A DNA stretch of 64,000 nt from Synechococcus sp. CB0101 (GTDB lineage: Bacteria; Cyanobacteriota; Cyanobacteriia; PCC-6307; Cyanobiaceae), in NCBI RefSeq assembly GCF_000179235.2, contig NZ_CP039373.1:372032-436031 (forward strand), read 5' to 3'. Within the stretch, counting starts at the first letter, position 1. Every line of letters begins with the position of its first letter. The position numbers and the translations under genes are program-made. Positions 25,003 to 34,176 of this stretch are shown one piece after another. A model generated the notes under the pieces. It was not told the DNA's origin and did not search any database. It was given only the letters and a program-made list of their open reading frames with translations.

Positions 25003-26202
25003 GTGAGTTCCGCTCCTGCCAGCTTCCATCCCGCTACCGCCTGGCTGGCGGAGCGCCTGCGGGAGGCCGGCGGCGCCGTGCCGTTCCGCACCTATATGCA
25101 GTGGGCCCTGCATGATCCCGAGCACGGCGCCTACGGCAGTGGCCGTTTGCAGGTGGGCCCCCGCGGCGATTTCGCCACCTCGCCCTCCCTCGGCCCGGAT
25201 TTCGCGGCTCTCCTGGCGCCCCAGATCGCCCAGTGGCTGGAGCAGCAACCCGCCGATCAGCCGTTGGCTTTGGTGGAAGCCGGTCCCGGCGAAGGTGATC
25301 TGGCCCTGCAACTCGCCCAGGAACTGGCGGCCGGCTGGCCTGAGCTGGCAGCGCGCACAGCGCTGGTGTTGATCGAACCCAACGCCGGCATGGCCGAGCG
25401 GCAGCGCGCCCGTCTGCGCGAGTGCCCACTTCCCTGCCGCTGGAAGAGCATTTCGGAGCTGGCTGCTCAGCCCGTGCGGGGTGTGTTGCTGGCCCACGAA
25501 GTGCTCGATGCGCTCGCGGTGGAGCGGATCGTGTGGGACGGCACCCTCTGGCGCCGCCAGCAGCTGGCTCTGCACGAGGCGCCGGACGCGCAGCCCTCGC
25601 TACGGCTTGAGCCTGGCGAACCCTTGGAGCCGCAGGAGCTCGCTCAACTGGAAACCCTTGGGCTGTTGCAGCCCGGCTCCCAGCGCCCGCCCGGCTGGTG
25701 CACGGAGTTGCATCCCGAGCAGGCCCCCTGGCTTCAAGCGGCTGCCGCAGCGCTGGGCTCCGGTGTGCTGTTGGTGATCGATTACGCCCATGAGGCCTGG
25801 CGCTATTACGCCCCCCAGCGCAGCAATGGCACCTTGATGGCCTACCGGCAGCAGCAGGCCAGCCCTGATCCGCTGCAGGAGCCTGGCCATTGGGACCTCA
25901 CCGCCCACCTCTGCCTGGAAACCCTCGAGCAGGCGGCGCTAGCCACAGGCTGGCAGCCCCTGGGCCAGCGTAGTCAGGGCGAGGCCCTGTTGGCGTTGGG
26001 GTTGGCGCAGCGCCTGCATGGGCTGCAGCACCAGAGTGGCGCTGGCCTCGATGCCTTGCTGGCGCGCCGCGAGGCACTGCTGCGTCTGGTGGATCCCCAC
26101 ACCCTCGGCGATTTCCGCTGGGCCGCGTTTTCTCGCTCAGCAGCCTCCGGTGATCAGGGCCGGAGCGATGCCTTGTTTCTGCAGGATCCCCCGCTGGCCT
26201 GA
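25003..26202 (+). CDS. MidA/NDUFAF7-family SAM-dependent methyltransferase
   Basis: A 399-residue methyltransferase of the DUF185 family. In mitochondria the homologue methylates an arginine of complex I subunit NDUFS2; in cyanobacteria a role with NDH-1 is possible. Visible are MQWALHDPEHGAYGS, GDFATSPSLGPDFA, the SAM-binding EAGPGEGDLALQLA and the HEVLDAL segment (NE/HEhhDAhP equivalent). GTG start at 25003; ends 32 bases before the convergent aroB. Confidence 0.9.
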   Translation: MSSAPASFHPATAWLAERLREAGGAVPFRTYMQWALHDPEHGAYGSGRLQVGPRGDFATSPSLGPDFAALLAPQIAQWLEQQPADQPLALVEAGPGEGDLALQLAQELAAGWPELAARTALVLIEPNAGMAERQRARLRECPLPCRWKSISELAAQPVRGVLLAHEVLDALAVERIVWDGTLWRRQQLALHEAPDAQPSLRLEPGEPLEPQELAQLETLGLLQPGSQRPPGWCTELHPEQAPWLQAAAAALGSGVLLVIDYAHEAWRYYAPQRSNGTLMAYRQQQASPDPLQEPGHWDLTAHLCLETLEQAALATGWQPLGQRSQGEALLALGLAQRLHGLQHQSGAGLDALLARREALLRLVDPHTLGDFRWAAFSRSAASGDQGRSDALFLQDPPLA

Positions 26203-26234
26203 ACGAACCGCCTCGGCCACAGGTCAGGGCTTGC

Positions 26235-27353
26235 TCAGCTGCAGCGCGCCAGTGCAGCCAACACCTGCTCGCCGCTCACGTCACTGCGGATCTCCACGCT
26301 GCCGAGGCTGGTGGGCAGCACGAAGCGCACGCAGCCATCGCGCACCTTCTTATCGCCCTGTAGGCACTGCAGCACGGCTGAGCTCTCCAGCTCCGGCCAG
26401 CGACCCGGTAGGCCGGCGGCGGCGATCACCGCCCGCTGACGGGCTTGATCATCGGGGCTCCACAGTCCCAGCTCCAGCGCCAACTCGCCGGCGGCCACCA
26501 TGCCGATGGCTACGGCTTCCCCGTGCAAATAGGTGCCATAGCCGCAAAGGGCTTCCACTACATGCCCGAGGGTGTGGCCGTAATTGAGGATCGCCCGCAG
26601 GCCCCCTTCCTTTTCATCCGCCGCCACCACCTTGGCCTTGGCTGCGGCTGAGCGCTCCAGCACGCTCTGCAGTAAGGCGGCCGGGAGGGTGTCCATCGAG
26701 GCCAGCCGCTCCCCGGCTGCTTCCAGCTCACGGAATAGCTCGGGATCGCCGATCACCCCGTACTTGATCACTTCCGCCATGCCAGCGCGGAATTCCCGCT
26801 CCGGCAGGGTGGCGAGTGTGTCGGGATCGATCAGCACCAGGCGCGGCTGATGGAAGGCACCGATCAGGTTCTTGCCGCCGGGATGGTTCACCCCGGTTTT
26901 GCCGCCGATGGAGGCATCCACCATCGCCAGCAGGGTGGTGGGTACCTGCACCACGGCGATGCCCCGCAGCCAGCTGGCCGCCGCAAATCCCGCCATGTCG
27001 CCCACCACGCCGCCACCGAGGGCCACGATCAGCGAACCGCGCTCCAGCTTGCGCGCAAAGGCGGCGTCGTGGATCAGCCCCACGGTTGCAGGGGTTTTCT
27101 GGTCTTCCCCGGCCTCGATCACCAGCATGCTGGCGTTGAAGCCTGCCGCTTCCAGGCTCGCCAGCGCCTTGGCCCCGTAGTGCTCATGCACCACCGGGTT
27201 GGTCACCACCAGCACCTTGGTGCCCGTTTTGATGCCCTGGGCCTGGATCTGTTCGCCGAGGGCCGAGAGCGCACCCCGCCCGATCACCACCGGATAGGGA
27301 TTGGCGCTGAGCGCCACCTCGATGGTGCGGATCGCGGTGGCCGTGGCGCTCAT
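26235..27353 (-). CDS. aroB: 3-dehydroquinate synthase
   Basis: Converts DAHP to 3-dehydroquinate, second step of the shikimate pathway; NAD- and Zn-dependent. Of the 372 residues the diagnostic blocks are [50 protein letters not shown], the Zn-ligand region [13 protein letters not shown] and [10 protein letters not shown]. Length and motif order are standard. recQ lies 25 bases upstream on the same strand and may share the transcript. Confidence 0.98.
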   Translation of the reverse strand: MSATATAIRTIEVALSANPYPVVIGRGALSALGEQIQAQGIKTGTKVLVVTNPVVHEHYGAKALASLEAAGFNASMLVIEAGEDQKTPATVGLIHDAAFARKLERGSLIVALGGGVVGDMAGFAAASWLRGIAVVQVPTTLLAMVDASIGGKTGVNHPGGKNLIGAFHQPRLVLIDPDTLATLPEREFRAGMAEVIKYGVIGDPELFRELEAAGERLASMDTLPAALLQSVLERSAAAKAKVVAADEKEGGLRAILNYGHTLGHVVEALCGYGTYLHGEAVAIGMVAAGELALELGLWSPDDQARQRAVIAAAGLPGRWPELESSAVLQCLQGDKKVRDGCVRFVLPTSLGSVEIRSDVSGEQVLAALARCS

Positions 27354-27378
27354 GGAACAACGCTGCTGTCACCTGAGG

Positions 27379-29217
27379 CTATCGGTCGCCTGCTGCTGCC
27401 AGCACCTCCAGCAGTGCAGTGCCGTAGCGCTCGAGCTTGGCTGTGCCGATGCCGCTCACGCGTCCGAGCTCGCTCAGGGATCCGGGACGCACTGCCGCCA
27501 GCTCCACCAGGGTGCGGTCGTGGAACACCACATAGGGCGGCACCCCCTGATCGCGGGCCTGCTCGCGCCGCCAGGTTTTCAAGGCGGCCAGCAGCGGATC
27601 GTCGGCATCCACGGCCGCGCTTGCGCCCCCTGCGCTGCCGGCGCTGCGGCGGCGCTGTTCCTTCGCTGGTGGCGGCAGCACCAGCTCCAGATCCCGCTCC
27701 CCTTTCAACAGCGGTTGCACCAGCTCGGGTGGACCAAAACACAGGCCCCCTTTGGCGTCCGCCGGCGATACGAGCGCTCCGAGGCTCACCAGCTGACGCA
27801 GCAGCGCCCGCCACTGCCCCCGGTCCAGCTCCTTGCCGATGCCGTACACACTCAGTTGGTCGTGCCCCAGCGTGCGGATCCGCTCGGTGTTGCCGCCGAG
27901 CAGCACATCCACCACGTGGGCTGCCCCGAAGCGCTGCCCGGTGCGATACACGGCAGACAGCGCTTTCTGCGCGGCCACACGGCAGTCGCTGCGCTCCTGG
28001 GGCTCCAGACAGCCATCGCAGTTGTTGCACGGCTCGGCCAGCCCTTCGCCGAAGTGGCGCAGCAGCACCTGGCGCCGGCATCCGCTGGCTTCGCTGTAGG
28101 CGATCAGCGCCTCGAGCTTGCCGTGCTCGATCCGCTTCTGCTCCTCACTGGCGCCCGAGTCGTCGATGAAGCGGCGCAGCTGAGGGATATCGCCGGCGCC
28201 ATGGGCCATCCAGGCCACCGCCGGCAAACCATCGCGGCCCGCCCGGCCTGTTTCCTGGTAGTAGGCCTCGAGGCTCTTGGGCAGATCCACGTGGGCCACG
28301 AAGCGCACGTCGGGTTTGTCGATGCCCATGCCGAAGGCGATCGTGGCCACCACCACCACGCCGCTGCCCAAACGGAAGCGCTGCAGCGCCTGGCGCCGCG
28401 CCTCGGCGTCCATGCCGGCGTGGTAGCCGATCGCGTCGTAGCCCGCGGCCTTGAGTTCCGCGGCCACCCGATCCACCCGGCTGCGCGAGCGGGCATACAC
28501 GATCCCGGATTCGCCCCGATGCTCCGCCAGGAACTGCAGCAGCTGCGTGTTGCCGCTTTGTTTGTGGCGCAGCAGATAGCGGATGTTGGGCCGATCGAAG
28601 CTGGCCAGGAACACCTCGCCCTGCTGCAGCTGCAGCCGCTCGCGGATGTCGATCTGGGTGCGCGGATCGGCGGTGGCGGTGAGGGCCAGCCGCGGCACCT
28701 TCGGAAAGCGCTGCGCCAGTTGATCCAACTGGCGATATTCAGGGCGGAAGTCGTGCCCCCACTGCGACACGCAATGGGCTTCATCGATGGCGAACAGGGC
28801 CAGCGGCGCCGATCCGAGCCGCTCCAGCAGATCACCGCTCAGCAGCCGCTCGGGCGACACATAAATCAGATCCAGCTGTTCATCGCTCAGCTGCCGCCAC
28901 ACCCGTTGGCTTTCATCAGCCTCCAGGCCGGAATGCAGGGCGGCGGCCGCAATCCCAAGCTGCTGCAAGGCTTCCACCTGGTCTTGCATCAGGGCGATCA
29001 GCGGCGAGATCACCACAGCCAGCCCCGGCCGGCACAGCGCCGGCACTTGGTAGCAGAGCGATTTTCCGCCGCCGGTGGGCATCAGCACCAGGCCGGATCC
29101 GCCGCCGATCACGTGGCGCACGATCGCCTCTTGCGGCCCGCGGAAGCTGGCGTAACCGAACACCCGTTGCAGCACCTCCAGCGGATCGCTGGTCCGCGGG
29201 GCCGGGCTGCTCAGCAT
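27379..29217 (-). CDS. recQ: RecQ ATP-dependent DNA helicase
   Basis: A 612-residue 3'-5' helicase of recombination and replication-fork repair. Walker A MPTGGGKSLCYQ (residues 46-57), the DEAH box with RecQ loop (AIDEAHCVSQWGHDFRPEY), and motif VI QETGRAGRDG are present. The Zn-binding Cys set lies in GCRRQVLLRHFGE and PCNNCDGCL. A winged helix and a C-terminal HRDC-like domain (about 540-612, ending SGIGTAKLERYG) complete the full bacterial architecture. Confidence 0.97.
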   Translation of the reverse strand: MLSSPAPRTSDPLEVLQRVFGYASFRGPQEAIVRHVIGGGSGLVLMPTGGGKSLCYQVPALCRPGLAVVISPLIALMQDQVEALQQLGIAAAALHSGLEADESQRVWRQLSDEQLDLIYVSPERLLSGDLLERLGSAPLALFAIDEAHCVSQWGHDFRPEYRQLDQLAQRFPKVPRLALTATADPRTQIDIRERLQLQQGEVFLASFDRPNIRYLLRHKQSGNTQLLQFLAEHRGESGIVYARSRSRVDRVAAELKAAGYDAIGYHAGMDAEARRQALQRFRLGSGVVVVATIAFGMGIDKPDVRFVAHVDLPKSLEAYYQETGRAGRDGLPAVAWMAHGAGDIPQLRRFIDDSGASEEQKRIEHGKLEALIAYSEASGCRRQVLLRHFGEGLAEPCNNCDGCLEPQERSDCRVAAQKALSAVYRTGQRFGAAHVVDVLLGGNTERIRTLGHDQLSVYGIGKELDRGQWRALLRQLVSLGALVSPADAKGGLCFGPPELVQPLLKGERDLELVLPPPAKEQRRRSAGSAGGASAAVDADDPLLAALKTWRREQARDQGVPPYVVFHDRTLVELAAVRPGSLSELGRVSGIGTAKLERYGTALLEVLAAAGDR

Positions 29218-29273
29218 GGGCGAGTGGCTGATCGGACGAGATCTCCCACAATGGCGCGATCACGGCTGGCTGC

Positions 29274-30170
29274 ATGGCTGAGCGTTCCCCCCGCATCGGT
29301 GCGTCCTCCGCAACCGCCTGGGGCTTCCTGGCCCCGGGCCTTGTGCTGATTGGGCTGTCGGTGTTGATCCCAGCGGCCATGGCCCTGGTGATGAGCTTCA
29401 CCCAGAGCGGTCTGGATGTGAGTGAGCCGTTGCAGTTCGTGGGGCTGGCGAACATTCGCCGCCTGCTGAGCGACCCGATGTTCTTCAAGGTGCTCGGCAC
29501 AACCCTGCTCTATCTGGTGGGTGTGGTGCCGCCGGTGGTGCTCGGTTCCCTCGCCCTGGCGGTGTTGGTGAATCGGCAGTTGCCAGGGATTCACTGGTTT
29601 CGGGCCGCGTTCTACACGCCGGTGTTGGTGTCGATCGTGGTGGCCGCGATCGCCTTCCGCTGGCTGTACGCCGAAACCGGCCTGATCAACGGCTGGCTGA
29701 GTGCCCTATGGCCGGGCGGTTTTCAACCGATCGGCTTTCTCACCAATCCGCTGTTGGCCTTGCCCTCGGTGATGGTGGTGACCCTCTGGAAAGGCCTCGG
29801 CTACTACATGGTGATCTTCCTGGCGGGGCTCCAGGGCATCAGTGCTGATCTCTACGAGGCTGCCGAGCTCGATGGCAGCGAAGGCTGGCGCAAGCACCTC
29901 GACATCACCCTGCCGCTGCTGCGCCCCTACGTGACCCTGGTGGCGGTGATCTCCGCCATCGCCGCCACCAAGGTGTTCGAGGAGGTTTATTTGATGACCC
30001 AGGGCGGTCCGGCCGATGCCACCAAAACCCTCGTGTATTACGTGTACGACCAGGCATTCGCGGAGCTGGAAATCAGCTACGCCTGCACGGTGGGTCTGGC
30101 CCTCTTCGTGATCGTGCTGCTGCTCAGCCTGGTGCGCTTTGCCTTCGCCGGCGATAAAGGTTTCAGCTGA
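29274..30170 (+). CDS. Sugar ABC transporter permease (MalF/UgpA type)
   Basis: A 298-residue inner-membrane permease with six predicted helices. The EAA loop that docks the ATPase is present (YEAAELDGSEGWRKHLDITL, then PLLRP). It belongs to the MalFGK2-like carbohydrate importers, whose second permease, binding protein and ATPase are normally adjacent but are not present here. Diverges from recQ across 56 bases and is followed by purK 62 bases on. The sugar is unknown; glucosylglycerol or disaccharide uptake is common in this group. Confidence 0.9.
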   Translation: MAERSPRIGASSATAWGFLAPGLVLIGLSVLIPAAMALVMSFTQSGLDVSEPLQFVGLANIRRLLSDPMFFKVLGTTLLYLVGVVPPVVLGSLALAVLVNRQLPGIHWFRAAFYTPVLVSIVVAAIAFRWLYAETGLINGWLSALWPGGFQPIGFLTNPLLALPSVMVVTLWKGLGYYMVIFLAGLQGISADLYEAAELDGSEGWRKHLDITLPLLRPYVTLVAVISAIAATKVFEEVYLMTQGGPADATKTLVYYVYDQAFAELEISYACTVGLALFVIVLLLSLVRFAFAGDKGFS

Positions 30171-30232
30171 GGACCGCCAGCCACGCTCACGGCCGCGTGG
30201 ATGCGACATTGATCCATTGATCAATCGCGCGC

Positions 30233-31504
30233 ATGGGCGCAGCCCCATCGATCGGAATCGTGGGCGGCGGGCAGTTGGCCTGGATGCTGGCTGAAGCGGC
30301 CCGCCGCCGCGGTGTGGAGCTGCATGTGCAGACCCCAGGCGCTCAGGATCCGGCGGTGAGCCTGGCCACGTCGGTGATTCAGGCCGACGTGCGGGATGTG
30401 GCCGCCACCCGTGAGTTGGCGTCGCGTTGCAGCGCGGTGAGCTTTGAAAACGAATGGGTTGATCTCGACGGCCTGGCACCCCTGGCCGCCGATGGTGTGC
30501 GTTTTTTCCCGAATCTCGAGGCCCTGCGCCCCCTGGTCTGCAAGCGCAGCCAGCGGGAGCTGCTTAATCGCTTCAACCTGCCCTCGCCGGCCTGGTTCCC
30601 GCTGGAGCGCGTGCATGAACCGCCGGAGCCCGCCGAGCCCGCGGATGGTGGCTCCAATGCAGCGGCAATACCGAATCCGGCCCCGGCTGCGGCATCACCC
30701 CAGCTTCCGCCTGGCTTTGCCTATCCGTTGATGGCCAAGGCCGCCAGCGGCGGTTACGACGGCAAGGGCACCGCTGTGCTCCGCAGTGATGCCGATCTCG
30801 ATGGTCTGCTGGCGCGTGTGGATGCCAGCAACTGGATCGTTGAGGAGTTTGTGAGTTTCGAGCTGGAGCTGGCCGTGGTGGCTGCCCGCGACCAGTTCGG
30901 CGATGTGGTGTGCCTGCCCGTTGTGCAAACCCACCAGCACCAGCAGGTGTGCGATTGGGTCTTGGCTCCCTACGAAGCCCCCCATGCCTTGCAGCAGGCC
31001 GTGCGCAACATGGCGGCCTCGCTGCTCACGGCACTCAACTACGTGGGCGTGCTGTCGATCGAATTGTTCTATGGCCCCCGCGGGCTGATGATCAACGAGC
31101 TGGCCCCACGCACGCACAACTCAGGCCATTACTCGATTGAGGCCTGCGACCTCAGCCAGTTCGATCTGCAGCTGCTGGCGGTCTCAGGGCAGCAGCTCAG
31201 CGAACCAGCCCTCCAGAGCCCCGGTGCGCTGATGGTGAACCTGCTGGGCTTTGAAGCCCGCGGCGCCGAGGATCCCGCGGCGGCCTACGAGGGGCAGCGT
31301 CAGGCGCTTGCGGCCTTGCCTGATGCCCATCTGCATTGGTACGGCAAAGCGGGTGCTTCGCTGGGCCGCAAACTCGGCCATGTGACCCTGCTGCTTCAGC
31401 AGAGGGATCCTGCGGCCCGGCGTCAGGAAGCGATGGAGCGATTGGAGCAGGTGCGGCAGATCTGGCCCCTTCCGCCAGGTTCTGAGGCCGATCAGTCGGC
31501 TTAA
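30233..31504 (+). CDS. purK: N5-carboxyaminoimidazole ribonucleotide synthase
   Basis: ATP-dependent carboxylation of AIR in purine synthesis; ATP-grasp fold. The start GIVGGGQLAWMLAEAARRRG, the ATP-grasp segments (SGGYDGKGTAVL, WIVEEFVSFELEL) and the C-terminal signature NELAPRTHNSGHYSIEA are all visible. At 423 residues it is about 40 longer than usual; the excess is a Pro/Ala-rich stretch at about 125-160 (HEPPEPAEPADGGSN ... PAPAAASPQLPPG), between the N-terminal and ATP-grasp parts. Confidence 0.96.
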   Translation: MGAAPSIGIVGGGQLAWMLAEAARRRGVELHVQTPGAQDPAVSLATSVIQADVRDVAATRELASRCSAVSFENEWVDLDGLAPLAADGVRFFPNLEALRPLVCKRSQRELLNRFNLPSPAWFPLERVHEPPEPAEPADGGSNAAAIPNPAPAAASPQLPPGFAYPLMAKAASGGYDGKGTAVLRSDADLDGLLARVDASNWIVEEFVSFELELAVVAARDQFGDVVCLPVVQTHQHQQVCDWVLAPYEAPHALQQAVRNMAASLLTALNYVGVLSIELFYGPRGLMINELAPRTHNSGHYSIEACDLSQFDLQLLAVSGQQLSEPALQSPGALMVNLLGFEARGAEDPAAAYEGQRQALAALPDAHLHWYGKAGASLGRKLGHVTLLLQQRDPAARRQEAMERLEQVRQIWPLPPGSEADQSA

Positions 31505-31696
31505 GATTTGCTCGGACTGCTGTGTTGGTGACTGCCTTCTACAGTTTTCTGATCTGACTCCCTTTTCGACTTGGGGCGTCTGTCGCGACAGTGCCGTAAA
31601 CCGGCCTCGTAGCCGGAAACGAATCTTCGCTTTGACTCCCCTTCTGGTTTATCCAGGTCGGAATCTGGGGCAGAACGGCACAGCGGTTCACCCTCT

Positions 31697-32059
31697 TCAT
31701 TGCATCGGCACGACACCGAACAGCGCGTCATAGAGGCGCTCATTGGTGACCATCAAGCTGGCCAGCTTGTTGATCCCGTTGCCCCACACATCCACCTCGC
31801 CGGCATCAGCACCTGAAAGCCCCGGGTTGCTGCCCCACGTCCCATCGTTCAATGAGCGCAACAGTGATGGCTGGGTCACTCGGCCTGCTGCAAGCCGTGC
31901 ACCCGGCTCACCGTCAGCATCACTGCTGAACATGCGAATCCGCCGGCGGCTCACTTTGAACCAACCCGTGATCTCATCCTGATCACCGCTCGACCATTCG
32001 AGCCACTGCTTGGATGTGCCCAGGCGTTCCCAATCGCCGTTGATCGCGTATCGCTGCAT
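31697..32059 (-). CDS. Hypothetical protein, 120 aa
   Basis: A 120-residue soluble protein with a Trp-rich beginning (INGDWERLGTSKQWLEWSSG) and a helical end (NKLASLMVTNERLYDALFGV). No family is recognised. Isolated between purK and a sulfotransferase, with 192 bases of apparently empty sequence downstream. Confidence 0.55.
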   Translation of the reverse strand: MQRYAINGDWERLGTSKQWLEWSSGDQDEITGWFKVSRRRIRMFSSDADGEPGARLAAGRVTQPSLLRSLNDGTWGSNPGLSGADAGEVDVWGNGINKLASLMVTNERLYDALFGVVPMQ

Positions 32060-32133
32060 GGCTCGATGGCTTTGAGCTCAAGCTAGAAGCGCCGAATCCC
32101 CGTGCCAATCTCCCTGTAGCAGGGCTTTGCTGG

Positions 32134-32970
32134 ATGGATCGCTCGGTGCTGGTGCGCCCCCGATGGCTGCGTGGCGCACTGCGCAAGGGGGCCTATCCCT
32201 ATTACTGGCTTACTGCGCCGCTGCGCCCTCTGCCCTCGGCCCTGATCATCGGCACGATGAAGGGGGGCACCAGCACCCTCAATGCCTGGTTGCGCCATCA
32301 CCCGCAGGTGATGTTTTCCGCGATCAAGGAGGTGCACTATTTCGATGAGTGCTTTGAGCGCGGCGAACGCTGGTATCGCACCTATTTCCCCCTCTGGGAG
32401 CAGTGGCTGGGTGGCCGCTGCAGCCTGGAAGCCACCCCTGCCTACCTCTATCGGGCATCGGTGGTGATCCCCCGTATGCATGCCCTGTTGCCCGAGGCGC
32501 GCTTGATCGTGCTGCTGCGCAATCCGGTGGCCCGGGCCATTTCCCATTACGGCCATCAGCTGCAGCGCGGCGTGGAGCAGCGATCAGCCGCTGATGCCTT
32601 GATGGGAGCCGATCCCTCTGGCAAGGGCAAGCCCAACCACTACAAGCGGCGTGGGCTGTATGCCGAGCAGCTGGAGCAGGTGCTGCAGCTCTACCCCCGC
32701 GAGCAGTTGCTGGTGTTGCGCAGCGAAGACTTTTTCGCGGAACCGGCCACTTCCTACGCCACGGTGCAGCGTTTTCTCGACCTGGATCTCCAGCCGTTGC
32801 CGCCCCTCTCGGCTCCGGAAAATGTGGGCCGGGCTAAGACGGAGATCGCACCGGAGGTGCGGGCTCACCTCCATGACTTTTACCGCGAGCCCAACCAACG
32901 CCTGCAGGCGCTTTTGCCTGAGTTCCCCCTATGGGACTCCCCTCACACTGGAGCAGGATTCAGCGGCTGA
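32134..32970 (+). CDS. PAPS-dependent sulfotransferase
   Basis: A 278-residue sulfotransferase. The 5'-phosphosulfate loop is IGTMKGGTSTL (residues 39-49), and the 3'-phosphate motif is VLLRNPVARAISHYGH. This is the heparan/keratan-like branch seen in cyanobacteria, probably acting on a surface glycan or lipid. The acceptor cannot be read. Its stop overlaps the convergent DUF2103 gene by 11 bases. Confidence 0.9.
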   Translation: MDRSVLVRPRWLRGALRKGAYPYYWLTAPLRPLPSALIIGTMKGGTSTLNAWLRHHPQVMFSAIKEVHYFDECFERGERWYRTYFPLWEQWLGGRCSLEATPAYLYRASVVIPRMHALLPEARLIVLLRNPVARAISHYGHQLQRGVEQRSAADALMGADPSGKGKPNHYKRRGLYAEQLEQVLQLYPREQLLVLRSEDFFAEPATSYATVQRFLDLDLQPLPPLSAPENVGRAKTEIAPEVRAHLHDFYREPNQRLQALLPEFPLWDSPHTGAGFSG

Positions 32971-33238
32971 GCGCCTGACCGATTCGCTCTTCCAGGGCTT
33001 CGGCATTCAGGGCCGTGACCACGAACACCTCCTGGGCGCTGCTGCCCCGCCGGGCCACCAGCTTCCAGCCCCCCGTGATCGGCGTGGACACCCGCAGACG
33101 CAGCTCTGGCGAACGGCCCTTCACCCGAGCGATCACGGCGGGTGTGATGGTGTCGATCGCTGGATCGCGCACCAGCCGCTTCAGCAGTGGGATCAGCCCC
33201 TCCAGGTAGGTGCTGTGGGTGATCACCAGCCGGCCCAT
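32960..33238 (-). CDS. DUF2103 protein
   Basis: A 92-residue soluble protein that fits the cyanobacterial DUF2103 family: the beginning RLVITHSTYLEGLIPLLKRL and the mixed alpha/beta remainder (ITPAVIARVKGRS, GGWKLVARRGSSAQEVFVV). Basic overall, possibly nucleic-acid binding. Function unknown. Confidence 0.75.
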   Translation of the reverse strand: MGRLVITHSTYLEGLIPLLKRLVRDPAIDTITPAVIARVKGRSPELRLRVSTPITGGWKLVARRGSSAQEVFVVTALNAEALEERIGQALSR

Positions 33239-33304
33239 CGCTGCCGCATGTGGTCGTCAACCCTAGGGATTCCTGCTAAACCATGTGTCCCCTTTTGGGT
33301 CGCC

Positions 33305-33529
33305 ATGGCCGTGCGGGCTCAGCCTGAGATGCGCGAGTTGCTGCGGCGAGAACTGCTGCGGGAGCTGGGTTCTCCATCCCAGGTGATCAGCCTTGAGCAG
33401 CGCGGCGATCGCCATCTCAAGGGGCTTGCGGTGTGCTCGGGGCGGGTGCTCAGTTTTGTGCTCGATGCCCAGTCACAGCGGCTGCGCACCCGGCCCTTGT
33501 TTGATCTGCTGTTGCGCAGCCGGGCTTAG
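33305..33529 (+). CDS. Conserved small hypothetical protein, 74 aa
   Basis: A 74-residue protein starting ATG at 33305 (MAVRAQPEMRELLRRELLRE). It has an Arg/Glu-rich helix, then strands (LKGLAVCSGRVLSFVLDAQS). I see no motif. Its TAG overlaps the end of the convergent clpS by 4 bases. Confidence 0.65.
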   Translation: MAVRAQPEMRELLRRELLRELGSPSQVISLEQRGDRHLKGLAVCSGRVLSFVLDAQSQRLRTRPLFDLLLRSRA

Positions 33530-33807
33530 CCCCGTTCCAGCGGCGCCATCGTGAGTCCTTCGGCCCCGAGCTGCTGGTGATACAGCTCCGCCTGCTCGAG
33601 CGGACCGCTCCACACGAGCGCTGATCCCTGGCCGTCGATCTGATGGGCCAGCTCCCAGGCCCGATCGGATGTCATGGCCGGGATGTAACGCACCAACACC
33701 TCCACCACGTGCTGAAAGGTGTTGTGGTCGTCGTCGAGCACGATCACGCGGCCAGTGGGATAGGGGGCGTCAACCCGCTGCTTGTCCCGTACCGCCTGCT
33801 GTGCCAT
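33526..33807 (-). CDS. clpS: ClpS adaptor of Clp protease
   Basis: A 93-residue N-degron adaptor delivering substrates to ClpC-ClpP. The core VIVLDDDHNTFQHVVEVLVR carries the acidic D-D-D-x-N-T-F motif, where the acidic residues bind the substrate amino group. The later WELAHQIDGQGSALVWSG is the ClpS helix/strand. The DHNTFQHV variant resembles the cyanobacterial ClpS2 type. clpP lies 3.7 kb away. Confidence 0.93.
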   Translation of the reverse strand: MAQQAVRDKQRVDAPYPTGRVIVLDDDHNTFQHVVEVLVRYIPAMTSDRAWELAHQIDGQGSALVWSGPLEQAELYHQQLGAEGLTMAPLERG

Positions 33808-33883
33808 CTGATCACAAGCCGTTCTGCGCCCTCAGTTTGGCGCCTGGCGCTGGTTACACTCCAACCACATTCGCAACAGCTCC

Positions 33884-33985
33884 ATGCTGATCACCGTGGG
33901 TTGGGCCTCTCTGTGCGCCGTATTCACCTTCTCGATCGCCATGGTGGTGTGGGGCCGTAACGGCGACGGCTCCATCAACTTCTGA
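33884..33985 (+). CDS. petN: Cytochrome b6f subunit PetN
   Basis: A 33-residue single-pass subunit VIII of the cytochrome b6f complex in the thylakoid membrane. The short frame [20 protein letters not shown], then [13 protein letters not shown], has the family's signature WxS...F...[11 protein letters not shown]. It is complete, ATG 33884 to TGA 33985. The next gene starts 2 bases later, suggesting cotranscription of petN, the 62-residue protein and cofH. Confidence 0.95.
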   Translation: MLITVGWASLCAVFTFSIAMVVWGRNGDGSINF

Positions 33986-33987
33986 AC

Positions 33988-34176
33988 GTGAGCGACGTTG
34001 TTGTTGCTGGCCTCACGCTCAACAACGTGCTGGCCATCCTGGCGGCCTCTCTGTTGGTGTTTGTCAGTGGAGGGGTGATCTACCTCTCCACTGTCGAGTG
34101 GCGTGATCGTCGCCGCCGTCAGCAGCCTGTGGTCCCCACTGCCAAACCCCGCACCAAAGCCAAGGCCCTGCGGTGA
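33988..34176 (+). CDS. Small membrane protein, 62 aa, petN-linked
   Basis: A GTG-started 62-residue protein with one membrane helix (LNNVLAILAASLLVFVSGGV) and a very basic cytosolic tail (EWRDRRRRQQP ... KPRTKAKALR). It lies 2 bases after petN and its stop overlaps the cofH start. Conserved placement next to petN is my recollection for picocyanobacteria; function unknown. Confidence 0.75.
   Translation: MSDVVVAGLTLNNVLAILAASLLVFVSGGVIYLSTVEWRDRRRRQQPVVPTAKPRTKAKALR

Noticed and set aside
24955-25575. Upstream extension of the TPM-domain gene to 475 codons
   Set aside because: The extension is antisense to the MidA-type methyltransferase; the signal peptide places the true start at 24954 or eight codons upstream.
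27301-29349. A 682-codon plus-strand frame across recQ
   Set aside because: Antisense to RecQ with all motifs intact on the other strand; no recognisable domain and abnormal composition.
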